Below are positions 9,928-22,240 of a stretch of 64,000 bases of DNA, in pieces. The DNA is from Roridomyces roridus (lineage: Eukaryota > Basidiomycota > Agaricomycetes > Agaricales > Mycenaceae): positions 1,178,001-1,242,000 of the forward strand of contig JARKIF010000017.1 in the NCBI GenBank assembly GCA_029378245.1. The letters are read 5' to 3'. The position numbers were made by a program, and so were the translations under genes. The notes beneath the pieces were generated by a model that searched no databases, was not told where the DNA came from, and saw only the letters and a program-made list of their open reading frames with translations. The first letter of the stretch is position 1. Each line of letters opens with the position of its first letter.

Positions 9928-12900
9928 CTGTTTCCAGGTGGCGGTGATCTCGTTCGATACTTTATTCTAATTTCATTTGGAAGTTGGAACCGTGACAGAG
10001 GGCACGTTGTTTCGCACACCCGACACTTGGCTGTAGACATTTGACAGAATTCCTATCATCTCTTACCCATTTCTGGTAGGCGTCTTTGTCTACGCGAGGG
10101 CACAGTGAGAGTGATTGCCCATGCTGCGGGATCCGTGCCGTCCAATCACCTCACGGCTCCACTATGACGAAAAACGTCCGTGAATAGATTCCTTAGACAG
10201 TCGCCTTTTTCGCACCGCTCTCAAGCATTTGACCTCCGCAGAACTATGCCCTACATCCGTATTTACCTGGGTGAAAATTCGATTCAGCATCCTGGTTTTG
10301 AAGTTCAAAGCAGTAGCGAATTAGGTTCCCTCTCGCTAGACCGAACTGTCACCCCGAAACAAATTGACCAACGTCTCGGAACCTGTGATTAATGCCAGAA
10401 CCAAGAAGAAGAAGACCCGAATAGTGGCCAACGAGTTCAATGAGCATGTTCGGGAACCCGAAAGCTGGGCGCGCCAGAAGAACACACGTGGAGCGAACGG
10501 GGAAGTTACGGGAGAGTTGACGGAGAAAGGAATAATTATGAGAGACTTCTTCCTCGACCCTGAGTACTGAGTGCAACTGCTTTGGAATGGAATACTTGTG
10601 ACGATATGGAATTCCACCAAATGGAACGGATATGTGAGGCAGAACGATGCTGGATTGGCTGCTAAAATTGTCCCTGTTGCAATTTTGAAGAAAGTGCTCA
10701 CTCGTGGTAGTGGGAGACGTCGAAACTCCGCACACTTGAGAACACGAAAGCGGTCTCATTGGGACTAGCTGCGACCATGGAGCCCATGTGGGCAATTCCA
10801 ATTCACACCATTGATCCAACTGCGAGACGACGCATAATTGAGCTCACGCCTTGCTCCAAGGCACGCTGCCTGTTCGGAGGCGTTATTTATTCTCGAAATT
10901 GAAATGGACCGCTACTTCTTTTTCACAAGTACTCCACTACACCTTGTTCCTCGGAGATTCTTAACTTGTCACGACTTTCTCCCGCGGTCCCGTGCCTCCG
11001 TTCACATGTAGTTCGCGGGAGAACGTGCATGTCCCTTCACTCAAACAACATCCCCTCTGTAGTCCAAGCCCTCTTTCCAAGCCGCCAAGACGCGCTCCAA
11101 GCTCTGCCTCGCTGCCATCGACACGGTGCGTTTTGCTATAATCATGAGCCCACGGACAGTTTTGTGACATCTCCGTGCTTACCAGGCGGATGCCCCCACG
11201 CCCATTCGAGCTCTCACGACGAGCTCAGTCATTGGTCGTCCCGCTCATCTGCCATGGCACACAGGTATGTTCACATATGATCCATTCAACCAAGAGGCTA
11301 ACGTCAACAGACAGTGACTTCAATTGAAGCGTCCGAGTCTGGATCGTCGAAGGATGCTTGTAAATTATTGTGGAATGAGCATTGATTGCCTTTCGATTAT
11401 CCTTCCTCCCTTGGATCTGGACAAAACTTCTGTCCTGTCGCTGAAACCATGAGAGGCATTCATCATTGAACGCTCGCAGTGCAGCCTCAAGGAAATCCAC
11501 CCACCCACCTGCCGATATGTACTGCATAATGACAGAGCAACGCGCCGGTCCCAAGTTAAAGCACCGAATTCCTCGCGTTAACCAGTTTGGGGCGCAACCG
11601 AGGCGGAACGTAGATCACAGAGATGCCAGCCTTGAAGGATGGGCAGCTTGAATGCACGCGTCGCATTCGGATTGATCGGATATGTGGCTGGCTGTTGGAG
11701 AATGGAAGAACAAGAATGACATGACCAAAGTACGGTGATAAAGCGGGAGGTGGAGAGTGTCTAGAATCGAGTCCATCATGGAGGATTTGAGTCTAGAATA
11801 CGGCAGCGGCTGAGTGACCCAGCCCTCGAGCCTCGAGGCAAGCGTCCTGCAAAAATTCCGTGACTTCATTGCAGCGGCATCGGGAATCCACGCAGGTGCG
11901 TTACAGGATGACAGACTTGATGTCTATCTCAAGCCCCAAACAATCGTGAGTTTGTCTCTTCGCTACAGGAGCTGTAGGGTAAAAGAAGCCGAGATGAATA
12001 AGGAAGGGAAGGACCAGCACGGAGGCGGTGGGTCAAGGATGAAGCGAAGTTCCATGCTTGTTGCGGCGACGATGTGAAAAAGAAATACCGGTCTCATACA
12101 CTGGTAGAATAGACCCGTCAGCAGACGTCGACGACGGACGGCGGCGAAAAATATACCTTGCTCACTCCACCCCTCATACGTCGTCATGGCTTTTGTGCGG
12201 ATCTTGGTTTGGTTTGGCGAAAATAGACCCACATACAGTGCGGGCAAAGACCGGCGCGCCAAGTCCATGACGCACATCCGTATGTTACTCTGTTGAGACG
12301 AAGAAAAGCACACCTTGCTTGAGGCACGCGGGCTTGCGCCGGTGTTTACCCCCGCTGAAATTCACTTGCAGATTCTGCAGAAGACAGCCATGAGCCACGG
12401 TGTCGGGAAACCGCAGTCGAAGGGCGGCGTCCAACAACATGAGGGGCCCAACGCCAGTAGCAAGTACCCGTAACAGACGCCTCTGGGTGGGTCGGGCAAC
12501 CGCAGGGATATCGGCAAGTCAACAAAGATCTTCAGTCGGACTGAGATTATGAGCAAGGCGTTGTACAGGTGTTTTGCTATTGGGGATCGTTGCTGAAGCG
12601 GGGTATGTAAGTGAGTGAGCCGGGAGTACGCACGTACAACTGGACTCTTTATACCTGCAGACGTAAACGAGCCACCAATTTCTCACCGAACGCCATGAAA
12701 ATGTCGGCAGAATGGCGTGAAATCGCGAAAACGGTTCTGGAATCCTGTATCTCAAAAGACCTCTGTCAGATTCAGAATTGTCGGGACGAGTTGGTCTCGA
12801 CGCGTACCAGTACGTTGTTACTCTCGAATTCCTCCTTATGAATGCATTGAAAGGGGTCGAGGATAGGAAAGCTTGCATCGAAAGCAAGCGATCTTGTCTG

Positions 12901-13629
12901 TAGTACCAGAATCATTTCGCACCAGCGTCACGCCATATCACGACAGTCCCAGTGAGAAGGAGAATCAACGGAGAATACGTCCAAGGCCCCAAGCACAGAT
13001 AACATTTTGGGTGGGTGCGCCGAGACCTGGCTCCCGAGCAGGACCGTCGGAAGAGCGATGTCGTGGAGTGGGAGGAGGCGTGTGCATCGCTCGGCGCTAT
13101 ATGTAGCATAGGATTTGCAAGAGATTCGGATTGAAACCCAGAAGACATGAGTCAGATTACGACGTGAGAGTACCCAAGGGCCAAAATGGCCGCCGACTCG
13201 GAGAACGTGAATCAAGATTCGAGAATCGCGAAAATCGCGCATAATGCATTGAGCCGGAGGCAGACTCAAGTACAGCCAGGTTGAAAGCGAAAACCGTCCA
13301 GCTGTATGTTTTTCGATTGGATGGGGCAAGAAAACCAAGGAAACCAAGGGGCTAGCGATCTGGCGAAGATGGTGGTGTGAAAGGAGTGAGTTATGCACGT
13401 GACGTGTCCGGCTGCAATACCATCACCCGCCTTCTCCTCTGCTCCGTCACTCACCCTTCCCGACACCATGGCGGACTTTGCCTGCGCTGCGGAAGCGCAA
13501 GCCTCCAGCGTCCAAAACACCAGAAATCACTACGCCTCCAGCTCGGGCCGGACTCTTCACGTGAAAAAAAAAAACCCCTGCTCCTGGGCTTATCGTCGTA
13601 GAATCTGAACGAATACTTCTATAGATCTA
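9928..13629. other. 3.7 kb without a confident gene
   Basis: Scattered short frames on both strands (for example 10349-10819 minus, 11225-11554 minus, 12519-12887 minus) show no recognised domain, no coherent splice chain and no obvious terminal repeats. The stretch may hold old unrecognisable repeat or gene debris. Confidence 0.45.
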
Positions 13630-14640
13630 CCCGAACCCTGTCCCACCATGGGAAGTCGTCCCTGGAGACGCACCGGGAAACTGGACGGTGGATTTCTCGG
13701 CGGACGTGGAGAGGCGGGATGCTGTCGTGGCGGCTTTCAAGGTGTGTAGCTGTTGCCGTCCACTGTGTCCTGCATGGCTCGCATATCGTGCGTATGTTCC
13801 TTCTAGGTTAGGTTAGATGAACGACCGAGACTTCAGAGCGCGACGCAATGGGCCGCAGACTAACATCCCATAGAGCACCTCAGTGGGTGGCATCGGCTGT
13901 ACCGTCATCGAATCACTCGATGCCATGCTCATCATGGGCCTCGACGACGAGTACACGCGCGCACGCACCTAGGCTCAGAACTACCTCTCTTTCGACCGGG
14001 ATGCGGAATTCAATACCTTCGCAGCGCGTGTGCCTCCCCGGGCCGTCTTTGCAATCCCACTTCCCTCATTCGATTGGACAACGATCCGCGTCATCGGTGG
14101 CCTCCTCCGGCCTCCTCTATGCAGGCCGCCAGGCTTCTGTGAGGCGGAAACTCGACTTGGATCGGTATTCCGAGCATCTGCTCTGCGTGGTCCTTCCTCT
14201 TGTCTTCGTACCTGATGGGCATCCTTGCAGCAAGCAGTATCTGAAAACTGTGCGTCTATCTCTCGCCCTTTCATTCTCACTCAAACTCAATCTACCGAGT
14301 GGTGGGTATGTGAGGGTGTTCAATGTGGAGGAGGTGCAGGTCAAGTGGGAGGATAAGATGGAGACGTTTTTGATGGTGCGTGTTCGTGCGTCCAGGAAGG
14401 GATCGAGAGTTGGCTGATTGTTGACAGAGCGAGACGCCCAATACTTGTATCTCCTGTTTTCGGATGACAAGGTGTTGCATTTGGATGGTGCGTTTCCCCT
14501 TCTCCTCTTGTCCCTGATCGTGTATCTGTGTAGACTATGTGTTCAATACCGAAGTGTGCTTCCCTTTCTTCTCGCGGTCTATTTACACCGCAATCGAACA
14601 TCTAGGCGCATCCGCTGCCGATATTTACACCTGATACGGA
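13630..14640 (+). pseudogene. GH47 alpha-1,2-mannosidase relic
   Basis: Fragments of a class I alpha-mannosidase (glycoside hydrolase 47, trimming N-glycans in the ER/Golgi or secreted) appear in the right order but different frames. They are ADVERRDAVVAAFK (13.7 kb), ERDAMG then a stop where a Tyr is expected before HPI (13.85 kb), GCTVIESLDAMLIMGLDDEY followed by an in-frame TAG, LSFDRDAEFNTF, TTIRVIGGLL (14.08 kb), then KWEDKMETFL, SET, a frameshift, YLYLLFSDDKVLHLD and, across an intron, DYVFNTE (14.3-14.55 kb). Most of the middle of the catalytic domain, some 200 residues or more, is absent between 14.1 and 14.3 kb. Several stops, frameshifts and the internal loss make it non-functional. 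The surviving splice sites show it came from an intron-containing gene. Confidence 0.85.
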
Positions 14641-14997
14641 TTGGGGGCTACTAATGTACCACCATGGACAGCAACACTCCTCACAATCCTCTTACTCTCT
14701 GTAGAACTCCGGAGCTGGAATCGTTTTTCGATACGGTTGACTTATGGTCCACCCTTTGGAGCGAGAGTGACAGAAATGTTCATACCTACACTCAACTGCC
14801 AGTCCGGCCCTCATTCGCGAGCTCGGATACGCTGACCATCTTGAGAAGCGATCTGGGTACACTTCAATTCCTTCATCTCAAGTTGCTTTTCAAGATTGAA
14901 GCCTGCCGTTATTCGCAGTTGAAACCGACGCTATCAAGCCACAGTCTACGAGCGATAGCACTCTGTCCGTAGCGCCTGAACAGCTACCCCTGCATGA

Positions 14998-15474
14998 ACA
15001 CTGTTAGAATACTTCCTGGGCCTCCGCGACAAGCACGGCGGCAATTGCCTTCGGCTCCAATCAACGTCCGCCGGCGCCGCTCCTTCTCCAACGCAAGCCA
15101 AATCGACCACCACCGCCGCTGTCAAGGCCAAGACGACAACGACCACTGCAGTATCGTCCAAAGCTACCAGCGCCGCCAGCCAATCGAGCAAACTTTTCCT
15201 CACCGCCTCGTGTACTGCTGACTCACAATGCCAACAAGGCTGCTGCGCTTTCACGACGGGCAAATGCGCTGGGCCTGGAATCGCACAGCAAAACGCTGAC
15301 GGGTGGTGCGGGTTCGGGAATGCCCAGCCGAATGGCGACGTGGTTGCTGCGCTTGGACTTGAGCTTTGTGTCAAGGGCGCGGCCAAGCCTGTTACGACGA
15401 GTGCAGAGGTGCAGGCTGCCGCGGTGTTTGTGGCGAATTTGGATGGCATTGCGTTCAAGCCGTCCCGCCGATGA
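14998..15474 (+). pseudogene. Cys-rich secreted-protein-like fragment (BAS2-like)
   Basis: An open frame of about 158 codons has a Thr/Ala/Ser/Lys-rich linker, then a compact cysteine block: CTADSQCQQGCCAF, KCAGPGIAQQNADGWCGFG, NAQPNGD, and a tail ending FVANLDGIAFKPS before TGA. The block resembles small secreted proteins described in plant-associated ascomycetes as biotrophy-associated secreted protein 2. I do not know its activity. No start codon or signal peptide joins cleanly to this frame: an upstream TGA sits just before it and a possible intron acceptor (GTTAG) lies at 15003-15007. It may be a 3' exon whose 5' part has decayed. It sits directly between two clear relics, which favours decay, but an intact spliced gene is not excluded. 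Confidence 0.5.
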
Positions 15475-15537
15475 TCTGTATGGATTTCGAGTTCGCTGGC
15501 TAATTCGGAAGATTTTGTAGCGATAGCATTTCTACGA

Positions 15538-16390
15538 TCACTCGAGACCCACTGTCGCCTCCATGCCAGAATACACATTGAGTGCCAATTGCCCACCGAG
15601 ATGTGCATAGAGCACATTCCCATCTTGAATCTCACCCTGCCGAATCATATCAACCATCCCCGCCAGGCTCTTGCCCTCATACAGCGGGTCAGTGATGAAG
15701 GCTTCCATCGCTGCACCATACTTGATCGCCTCCACCGTCCGTTTGTCCGGAATTCCATAACACCCGGCATGATACCTCTCATCCAAAATCACATCCTCCT
15801 CCCCAATATCTTCTTCCTTCAACCCGATCTTGACCGCCGTAAACTGCGCAATCCTCAACACCTGCGCACGTGTTTCATCCGGTTTCGCAGAAGCGTCGAT
15901 CCCAATAACGCGCCTCGCCTTGCCACCCGACGTCTTTTCCAACAACTTGAACCCAGCAATCATCCCCGCCTGCGTCGACCCCGTCACAGAGCATACGACC
16001 ACCGTATCGAAGAACACGCCCATCTCAGCCTCCTGCTGTGCCACCTCGACCGCCCAGCGCGCGAATCCAGGAGTCCTGGGAGTCGATAACACGCACCTTC
16101 AACCCATACTTTGCAGCAACAGCAGCGACCTGGCGCGTATGGTTACTCTGCACGCCTCCAATTGAAACCAGAGTATCACACTTTTGAGCGAGGGCATCCG
16201 CTAGTAGATATTCGAGTTTGCGCGTCTCGTTCCCGCCAAAAGTAAGCCCAGAGTTGCAGTCTTCGCGTTTAGCCCAGATCTTGACCTTGCCGCTCAAATC
16301 GGCGCTCATCCGATCGAGGGCGTGGATAGGAGAGGGTCCGAAGAGCAGGTTCTCTCGGGGGATGTGGCTGGGAGGATGACGGGCATCGTG
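15538..16390 (-). pseudogene. ACC deaminase / D-cysteine desulfhydrase relic
   Basis: A PLP-dependent fold II enzyme of the ACC deaminase family (converts 1-aminocyclopropane-1-carboxylate to 2-oxobutyrate, or D-cysteine to pyruvate). The N-terminal part shows [43 protein letters not shown] and [19 protein letters not shown]. The C-terminal part shows [50 protein letters not shown] and [11 protein letters not shown] to the stop at 15538. Two defects stand out. The lysine that forms the PLP Schiff base (normally GGNK) is Glu (codon GAG). About 70 residues normally lying between the VAAKYGLK and GFARWA segments are missing, replaced by some 25 bases with a frame change near 16.08-16.10 kb. A start methionine is not obvious. 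It is therefore a catalytically dead remnant. Confidence 0.85.
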
Positions 16391-17530
16391 TGCAGCAGTC
16401 AGAGTCAGAGACGGGTACTTATGACCGCAACCGCCGGCGAAGCATTCAGGCCAGCTGAGCGATCCGCTTGTCGTCAAGACAGCCTCCGCGTCGGGAAAAT
16501 CATAGTCCGCGTCGGTAAAGTGATGTCTGCGCCGGGAAAGCAGGATGTTCGCGTCGGCGAATGAAGGCCGACAGGCGGGTCGACGGGGAGCGCGGCGAGT
16601 GCTCCAGGCCCTGTCCATTCCGAAAAAGGACTACTAGCCGCCGAGCTCGTGGCATCGGATTCTGGCCAAGACTCAAGAGCATTGCAAGAGCAGGTCAAGC
16701 ACACTCACGTTCAACCTTCTCAGCCAGAAAATGCCGCATCCGCACCAGGATTCAGATCAGGCCACAGAGCTTCGGTCTGAAGCAGCGAGATGGTGGAAGG
16801 CAAGCCAGAGTGATGAAGTAATCACGCATCAGAACTTGATCATAGCGGATCAGGGACAGCGATGATGATGAGTTCAGAGTGTCGATTTGCGCCATTCGGT
16901 GGCATAAGTAGTCGCCCCACGGTGGGGTCCCCTACTGAGGAACAAAGAAATCTACCGAGCAAATTCAAAAGGACTCTGCTATCGATATATCCACATCGGC
17001 GCATCCTAGCCAAAAGAAAAACGAGGAAGATTCAATGTGCGTACTGGCCGCTACTCGATTCGAACGAGTAAATGTAGCTATTGCACCGGTTGATTGGGCT
17101 AATTGCGTCGGTCTGCCTTCTCAGCTGTACTTAATCCAGGCCAAAAGGGGGTGCGTGCATATGGTTATTATCCGCTCCCATCGAAGGAACGAAACTGCAG
17201 CTGTCCAGATTTCTACCATGGTATTTACATGTGCACCTTGACGATTCAGGGAATCGGGGAATGGGTGAATCGTCTGGGATGCGCAGGTTGGGAGAAGCGC
17301 AGACCGTTCACGTTTGGTGAATCGTGATTCATATCCCGATCCCAGAGGCGGCATTTCATCCTCTCGCATTGCATTATTATTCTGTTTTCTCCCCGATTTA
17401 GTCTCTCTCTGGGACTATCGGCGGGAACACGGTACGTATGCCTGTATGTGCTTCTGACCCGACCCGGGTCGGAGTGTCAGCTTGGGATTGTACAACTCCC
17501 AGTTTGTTCGATTCAGGCGCCAGCCATGAG
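16391..17530. other. Intergenic, no gene seen
   Basis: There is no recognisable coding segment. A short imperfect hairpin (around 16909-16935) and a T-arm-like hairpin near 17040-17075 are present but do not form a full tRNA. The stretch ends at the Copia target duplication. Confidence 0.5.
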
Positions 17531-17535
17531 GTATT
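17531..17535. repeat. Copia target-site duplication, left copy
   Basis: GTATT directly before the left LTR, repeated at 22607-22611 after the right LTR. Five base pairs is the usual Copia duplication length. Confidence 0.85.
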
Positions 17536-17801
17536 TGTTGAGATGAATTGATCGAGTCGAAGGTGTTGAAGAACCTGCGCAGAGGTTCCCTGAGATCACA
17601 CGTAAGTTGGAGGGCAATTCAAGTAGATTTAAGATGCTCTCTGAGAGCATACAGCGGGGTATTTATACGTAGTCCTAAGGCTGTGTAAAATACGAGTCAT
17701 AATGTAGCATAGTCATATTGAGTCATATTGAGTCATATTGAGTCATATTGCAGTGTAGCGGGATGACCGAGTTGCCCGATGCCTGATGCATAGGTTCAAC
17801 A
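17536..17801 (-). repeat. Copia LTR (3' LTR in element orientation), 266 bp
   Basis: It matches the right LTR except for GAGCAT against GAGAAT and one extra AGTCATATTG unit: four tandem copies here (about 17710-17750) against three on the right. Confidence 0.95.
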
Positions 17802-17810
17802 CTCCCCCTC
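17802..17810 (-). promoter_or_regulatory. Polypurine tract of the Copia element
   Basis: On the minus strand GAGGGGGAG lies immediately upstream of the 3' LTR, the expected position and composition for the plus-strand primer of reverse transcription. Confidence 0.75.
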
Positions 17811-20800
17811 AAGTCGGATCCATCCCAGCTTCAAGACAAAATTTCTCATGCTTAGGCTTGGGTAGTCCTTTCGTTAGGAGGTCTGCAACCATTTCATCTG
17901 TTGGACAATAGATAACTTCAACAATACCATGTTCAACTTTCTCGCGAACGAAGTGATTTTGAACATCAAAGTGTTTCGATCGTGCGTGAAAGTGCGGGTC
18001 TTGAGAGATAGCAATGGCAGATTGGTTATCACAGAAGATGTGGCTAGAGAAGTTCTGCTCCAGCCCGAGTTCGGCGAATAGGTTGCGAAGCCAAATTAAT
18101 TGGCGTGTTGCGTGCGCGAGGGCGGTGTACTCAGCTTCCGTACTTGAGAGTGCAACAGTGGATTGTTTCTTGGAGTTCCAAGAGATTGCACCTCCTGCAA
18201 GAAGGAAGGTATATCCAGAGACAGATTTACGGTCGTCTGGATTCGAGGCGAAGTCGGCGTCTGAGTAAGCGAAGAATTCAAACGGATCAATGTCCGGTCC
18301 GATTGCGGCGGCGTCGTAATTGATTGACAGACGGCGGTGTCCATTCAAATATCGCATGATCCTCTTGACTGCTGTCCAATGCGCTGGCCCTGGATTGCTC
18401 GTATACTGGCTCACTCGGGTAACGGTGAATGCTATATTGGGTCTGGACACAACAGCAAGGTAGAGAAGTGATCCGACAATGGCAGCAAAGCTGGATGCAA
18501 GTCGGATGTCGTCCGGGACTTCGGCGGTGTCGTCGCGCTTGGTGAAGTGATCCGACAATGGCAGCAAAGCTGGATGCAAGTCGGATGTCGTCCGGGACTT
18601 CGGCGGTGTCGTCGCGCTTGGTGAGCGTGACATTCGGGTCCATTGGCGTGGAGACGGGCTTGGAGTGCTCCATGCCGTATTGGCGCAGAATCCTGTCGAT
18701 GTAGCTGGCCTGGGAGATCGAAATGGTGCGGTTGGCGCGATCACGACGAATCTCGAGTCCGATAAGGAGTTTTGGCTCACCAAGGTCAGTGACTGTGAAT
18801 TTCTGGCACAGTGCGCTCTTCAATTCATCCATTTCAGCAGTGTCCTCAGTCAAGATGAGTAGATCATCGACCCAGACAGTGATGTACGAGGTTTTATCCT
18901 CGAGGGTGCGTGTATAAACACAATGGTCGGCTTCCGTGTGCTGAAAACCAAGTTCGGCCAGGGTCGCATTCAATTTGCGATTCCATTCACGGCCGGATTG
19001 CTTCAGACCATAAAGAGTCTTGTAGAGACGGCAAACGCGTCCCGTTCTGTCGTCAAAACCATCCGGTTGACGCATGTAAATCTCCTCTTTGAGATCTCCA
19101 TTGAGGTAAGCTCCTTTGATATCGAGCTGTTGAATTTCCATGTTCTTGATAGCTCCTATGGCTAGGACAGCACGAAGGGAGTCTAAACAAACCACGGGAG
19201 AGAAGGTCTCAACATAATCCATGCCGGGGATTTGTGAGTAGCCTTGTGCGACTAAGCGTGCTTTGAATTTGATGATATTTCCCAGATTGTCGTATTTCTT
19301 GTCAAAAATCCATCGGGAGCCTACGACCTTTCGTCCTGCAGGTGACTCTTCAAGTTTCCACATCCCCATTGACTGTAGTGTCTGATATTTGACATCCATA
19401 GCCTTCTCCCATCCGTCTCGGTCGGGTGATGCTCGCACTTCGGACAAATTACGAGGTATGGCATCCACATTGGGTTGAGTGGCTAACAAGACATAGTTGG
19501 TCTCGTCAATTGCCTCGGATGCATCATCGTTGTCGGGTGCGTTGGTACGTTGAGCGGCGGGAAGGCGCGACTGCGGGTTGTGCAAACGGCGATAGTTGTG
19601 ATCTTCCATGTCGCGAGTGGATCTGCGAAGAGGGGTAGGATTGAGTCCCGGAGGTCCGTGTTCAGTCTTCTGTCGGAGTGGTGATGGCATATTGGCTAAT
19701 GGCTCCCTTGATACAGGTGATGGTGTACGCTGGGTAGGAATGGTAGGTGCGGTAGCGGCGGCAGCGGGTGCAGGGGTAGGTTGTTTGATGGTAGATGGAG
19801 CGGCGGCAGCTGGTTGATTCGTTTTCACAGGCTGCTGATTGGCCTTAACTCCTTGCTCCCCCTCAAGCGGCAGTCTGGTTGGTACGTCGACATCAACATC
19901 GTCCGTTTCAGTCTCTGAAAATGTATAGTTTCGTGAGACCTTGACCTGCCTGCTTGATTTATCCCAATATTTAACTGCGTCAGGTCCGTCCGCGTATCCA
20001 ACGAAGGTATACTTCTTGGATTTGGCAGTGGTCTTGCCAGGTTTGGTGGATTGGGTGAGTATCCATACATCCGATCCAAATTCCCTCAAATGTGACATTT
20101 TTGGTTTCTCGCCAGTCCAGACTTCGTGCGGGGTCTGCCCGTTTAAAGCTCTGGTAGGTGAACGATTTCTCAAGTAAGCGGCATGAATAACAGCCTCCGC
20201 CATAGGAATGACGGCAAATTGCGAGCAATAAGCATCGCGCGTGCGAGTTCCATTAGGGTGCGGTTGAAACGTTCGGCGATTCCGTTCTGCGAGGGTGAAT
20301 ATGGGGCAGTCGTCTGTAGGTCGATTCCCTTGCTTCTACACCATGCAATGAGTTCCTTATTGATTATTGATGTATTCTCCCCCGTTGTCAACGCGAATCG
20401 ACTTCGGAGCAGTCTTGAGATGACGCTCGAGGTACGCAACGTAATCTTTGACACATTGGGTGGCCTCTGACTTCTGTTTCATAAAGAATACAGTGCATCG
20501 GCGGGAGTAATCATCGGTGAAGGAGATGTAGTATTTCGCGTTTGAAACGGCAAGGTGGCTTGGAATAGCCGCGACACGTGCGGGTCCCCAGACATCTGAG
20601 TGAGTAAGTTCTCCAGTTTCGGAAGTCTTGTCTTCTGACTCCTTCGGGAAAGGGCGACGGTGCTGTTTAGCCTGAATACAAGCGTCGCATTGGGTGAACG
20701 GCGGGCTGTCTGGGGCAATAGTAAGTCCAGTAATCATGTTGCCACGCACAAGTTTCTCCAACGACGAAATTGACAGGTGACCGTACTTGCGATGAAGTGA

Positions 20801-22240
20801 GTTCCAAGTCTCGGTAGACTCACTGGATATGTTAGCGTGATCCTCATCGCAAGGTTACACATCCAAGAGATATAGTTTACCAATCTTCTTGGCTGTAGCT
20901 AATTTAATTCCTTTAGCGTTTGTCAATGTACATGTGCCGTTGCGGAATAATGCATTTCCTCCGGCGTCATCGAGCTTGCTTATGGAAAGTAGGCTGTTGG
21001 CAGCTTCGGGCGTGTATAGTACATCTTTCAGTACGTTCTCAATGTATCCCCCATTAGCTTTGAATGCCAATTTAACCGTGCCTTTGCCGAGTGCCTGAAC
21101 TTTATGCTCACCCAGACCGGTAATGGTATGGTTTGTGAGTGGGGTAAAATCCGTGAACAAATCTTTCGAATTGCAGACATGGGATGAAGTACCAGAGTCG
21201 GCGATCCAATCAGTCGGTTTAATCGAACCAACTGCCGAGAGGCAGGTATCTTCCTCAGTGATACGGCATGAATATCCGCTGTCACTTAGGTCTGTGTTCG
21301 TTGACTGGTTAGCCTTGTCTTTTCCCTTCTTTGATTTCCCCGAGGTTCGGTTCGGTCCTTGGCCTTCCTGGTCTCCACCCTTTGCATAGCATTTATGCTT
21401 GCAATGATATTTCCGACCACAATTTGAACATGTACTATCTGAAGGACAAGTGCAACCAGCGGATTTATTACCGGACTTGGGGTATCGGTTCGAAGATGAA
21501 TTCGATCCCCTCGAGACTAAAGAAGAGTCTGCGCCCGATTTTTCCAGACGGCGGCGATATTCCTCAAGGATAATAGCAATAAGTTCGTACGAGGTAATCG
21601 GAAGGGTAGTTGCCAGTGAAGTTGGAGCCTGTGTAGTACCAGTAGTAGAGCTGGCAATAGCTTGAACAGCAGTGAAGTTTGCGCCTAGATAAGCCGTAGT
21701 AAATTGGTCCCAGTTCTCAGGTAGAGAGGTGAGTAATAGGAATGTGAAATCATCGTCAGATACATAGCTACCCATAAGGTGAAGCTGCTCTTGGATTTCC
21801 CTAAGCTCAGTAATGTGGGCCAAAATATCGGTAGACTCATCAGCGGTAGTCCGATAGAGTCGACGGCGCATGGATAGAATTCCCAATTTTCCGCGAGATT
21901 CCTTTACAGTGACAAGCTGTTTCCACATTTGCGCAGAAGTCGTAGCTCCAGAGATATGAATCATCTGTGAGTCGCTTATCGTCAGCTCAAGTTGAGTCTG
22001 TGCGCGCGCGTCATTGTCTTCCCATTCTTCAATGGACTTTAGTTCATCGGCAGTTGGTTTGTTTGCATCTGCCGGTGTCGGACGGGGTAAAGTTCCCAAG
22101 ACATACTTCAGCAGACCTCGATCCCTCAAAATGGAGGTGATACGGCGCTTCCAGCCTAGCCAATTGGCATCCTGGAGCAGCTCGATTCGATACATGCTCG
22201 ACGAAACGTGTGAGGCGGGTGTGGTAGTAGATGCGGCCAT
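17809..22240 (-). pseudogene. Copia gag-pol polyprotein, disrupted
   Basis: The Gag region begins at 22240 (MAASTTTPAS) with a UBN2/Copia-type Gag and a CCHC knuckle, CSNCGRKYHCKHKC (21.4 kb). The protease has WIADSGTSSHVC (21.2 kb). A TAA at 20855-20857 separates protease from integrase. The integrase has FTDDYSRR, VDNGGEY and YSPSQNGIAERFNR. The reverse transcriptase shows QLDIKGAYLNGDL and TVWVDDLLILTED. RNase H shows YSDADFASNPDDRKSV and LSSTEAEY, ending at 17809. Besides the TAA, frame is lost by a 7-bp tandem duplication (20358-20371), a one-base deletion near 20200 and a 79-bp tandem duplication (18465-18622). It could not make a full Pol unless the stop were bypassed and three frameshifts corrected. 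Confidence 0.9.
18465..18622. repeat. 79-bp tandem duplication inside Copia pol
   Basis: Two adjacent copies (18465-18543 and 18544-18622) appear identical. Seventy-nine is not a multiple of three, so the duplication shifts the frame between reverse transcriptase and RNase H. Confidence 0.9.

Noticed and set aside
14946..15635. Long minus-strand frame (229 codons)
   Set aside because: Antisense of the BAS2-like plus-strand frame, whose cysteine pattern is meaningful; the minus frame has no domain.
17040..17075. T-arm-like CTCG-TTCGAAT-CGAG hairpin on the minus strand with an A-box-like word upstream
   Set aside because: No acceptor stem or anticodon arm could be paired; probably a chance hairpin or a tRNA fossil.
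17710..17755. Short regular repeats (AGTCATATTG) that might suggest an array such as CRISPR
   Set aside because: They are four 10-bp tandem units inside an LTR, without spacers, in a eukaryotic genome.
20855..20857. TAA between protease and integrase as a programmed read-through site of Copia
   Set aside because: Fungal Copia elements normally use one frame, the stop lies after the protease rather than at a gag-pol border, and other clear lesions are present. Treated as a mutation.
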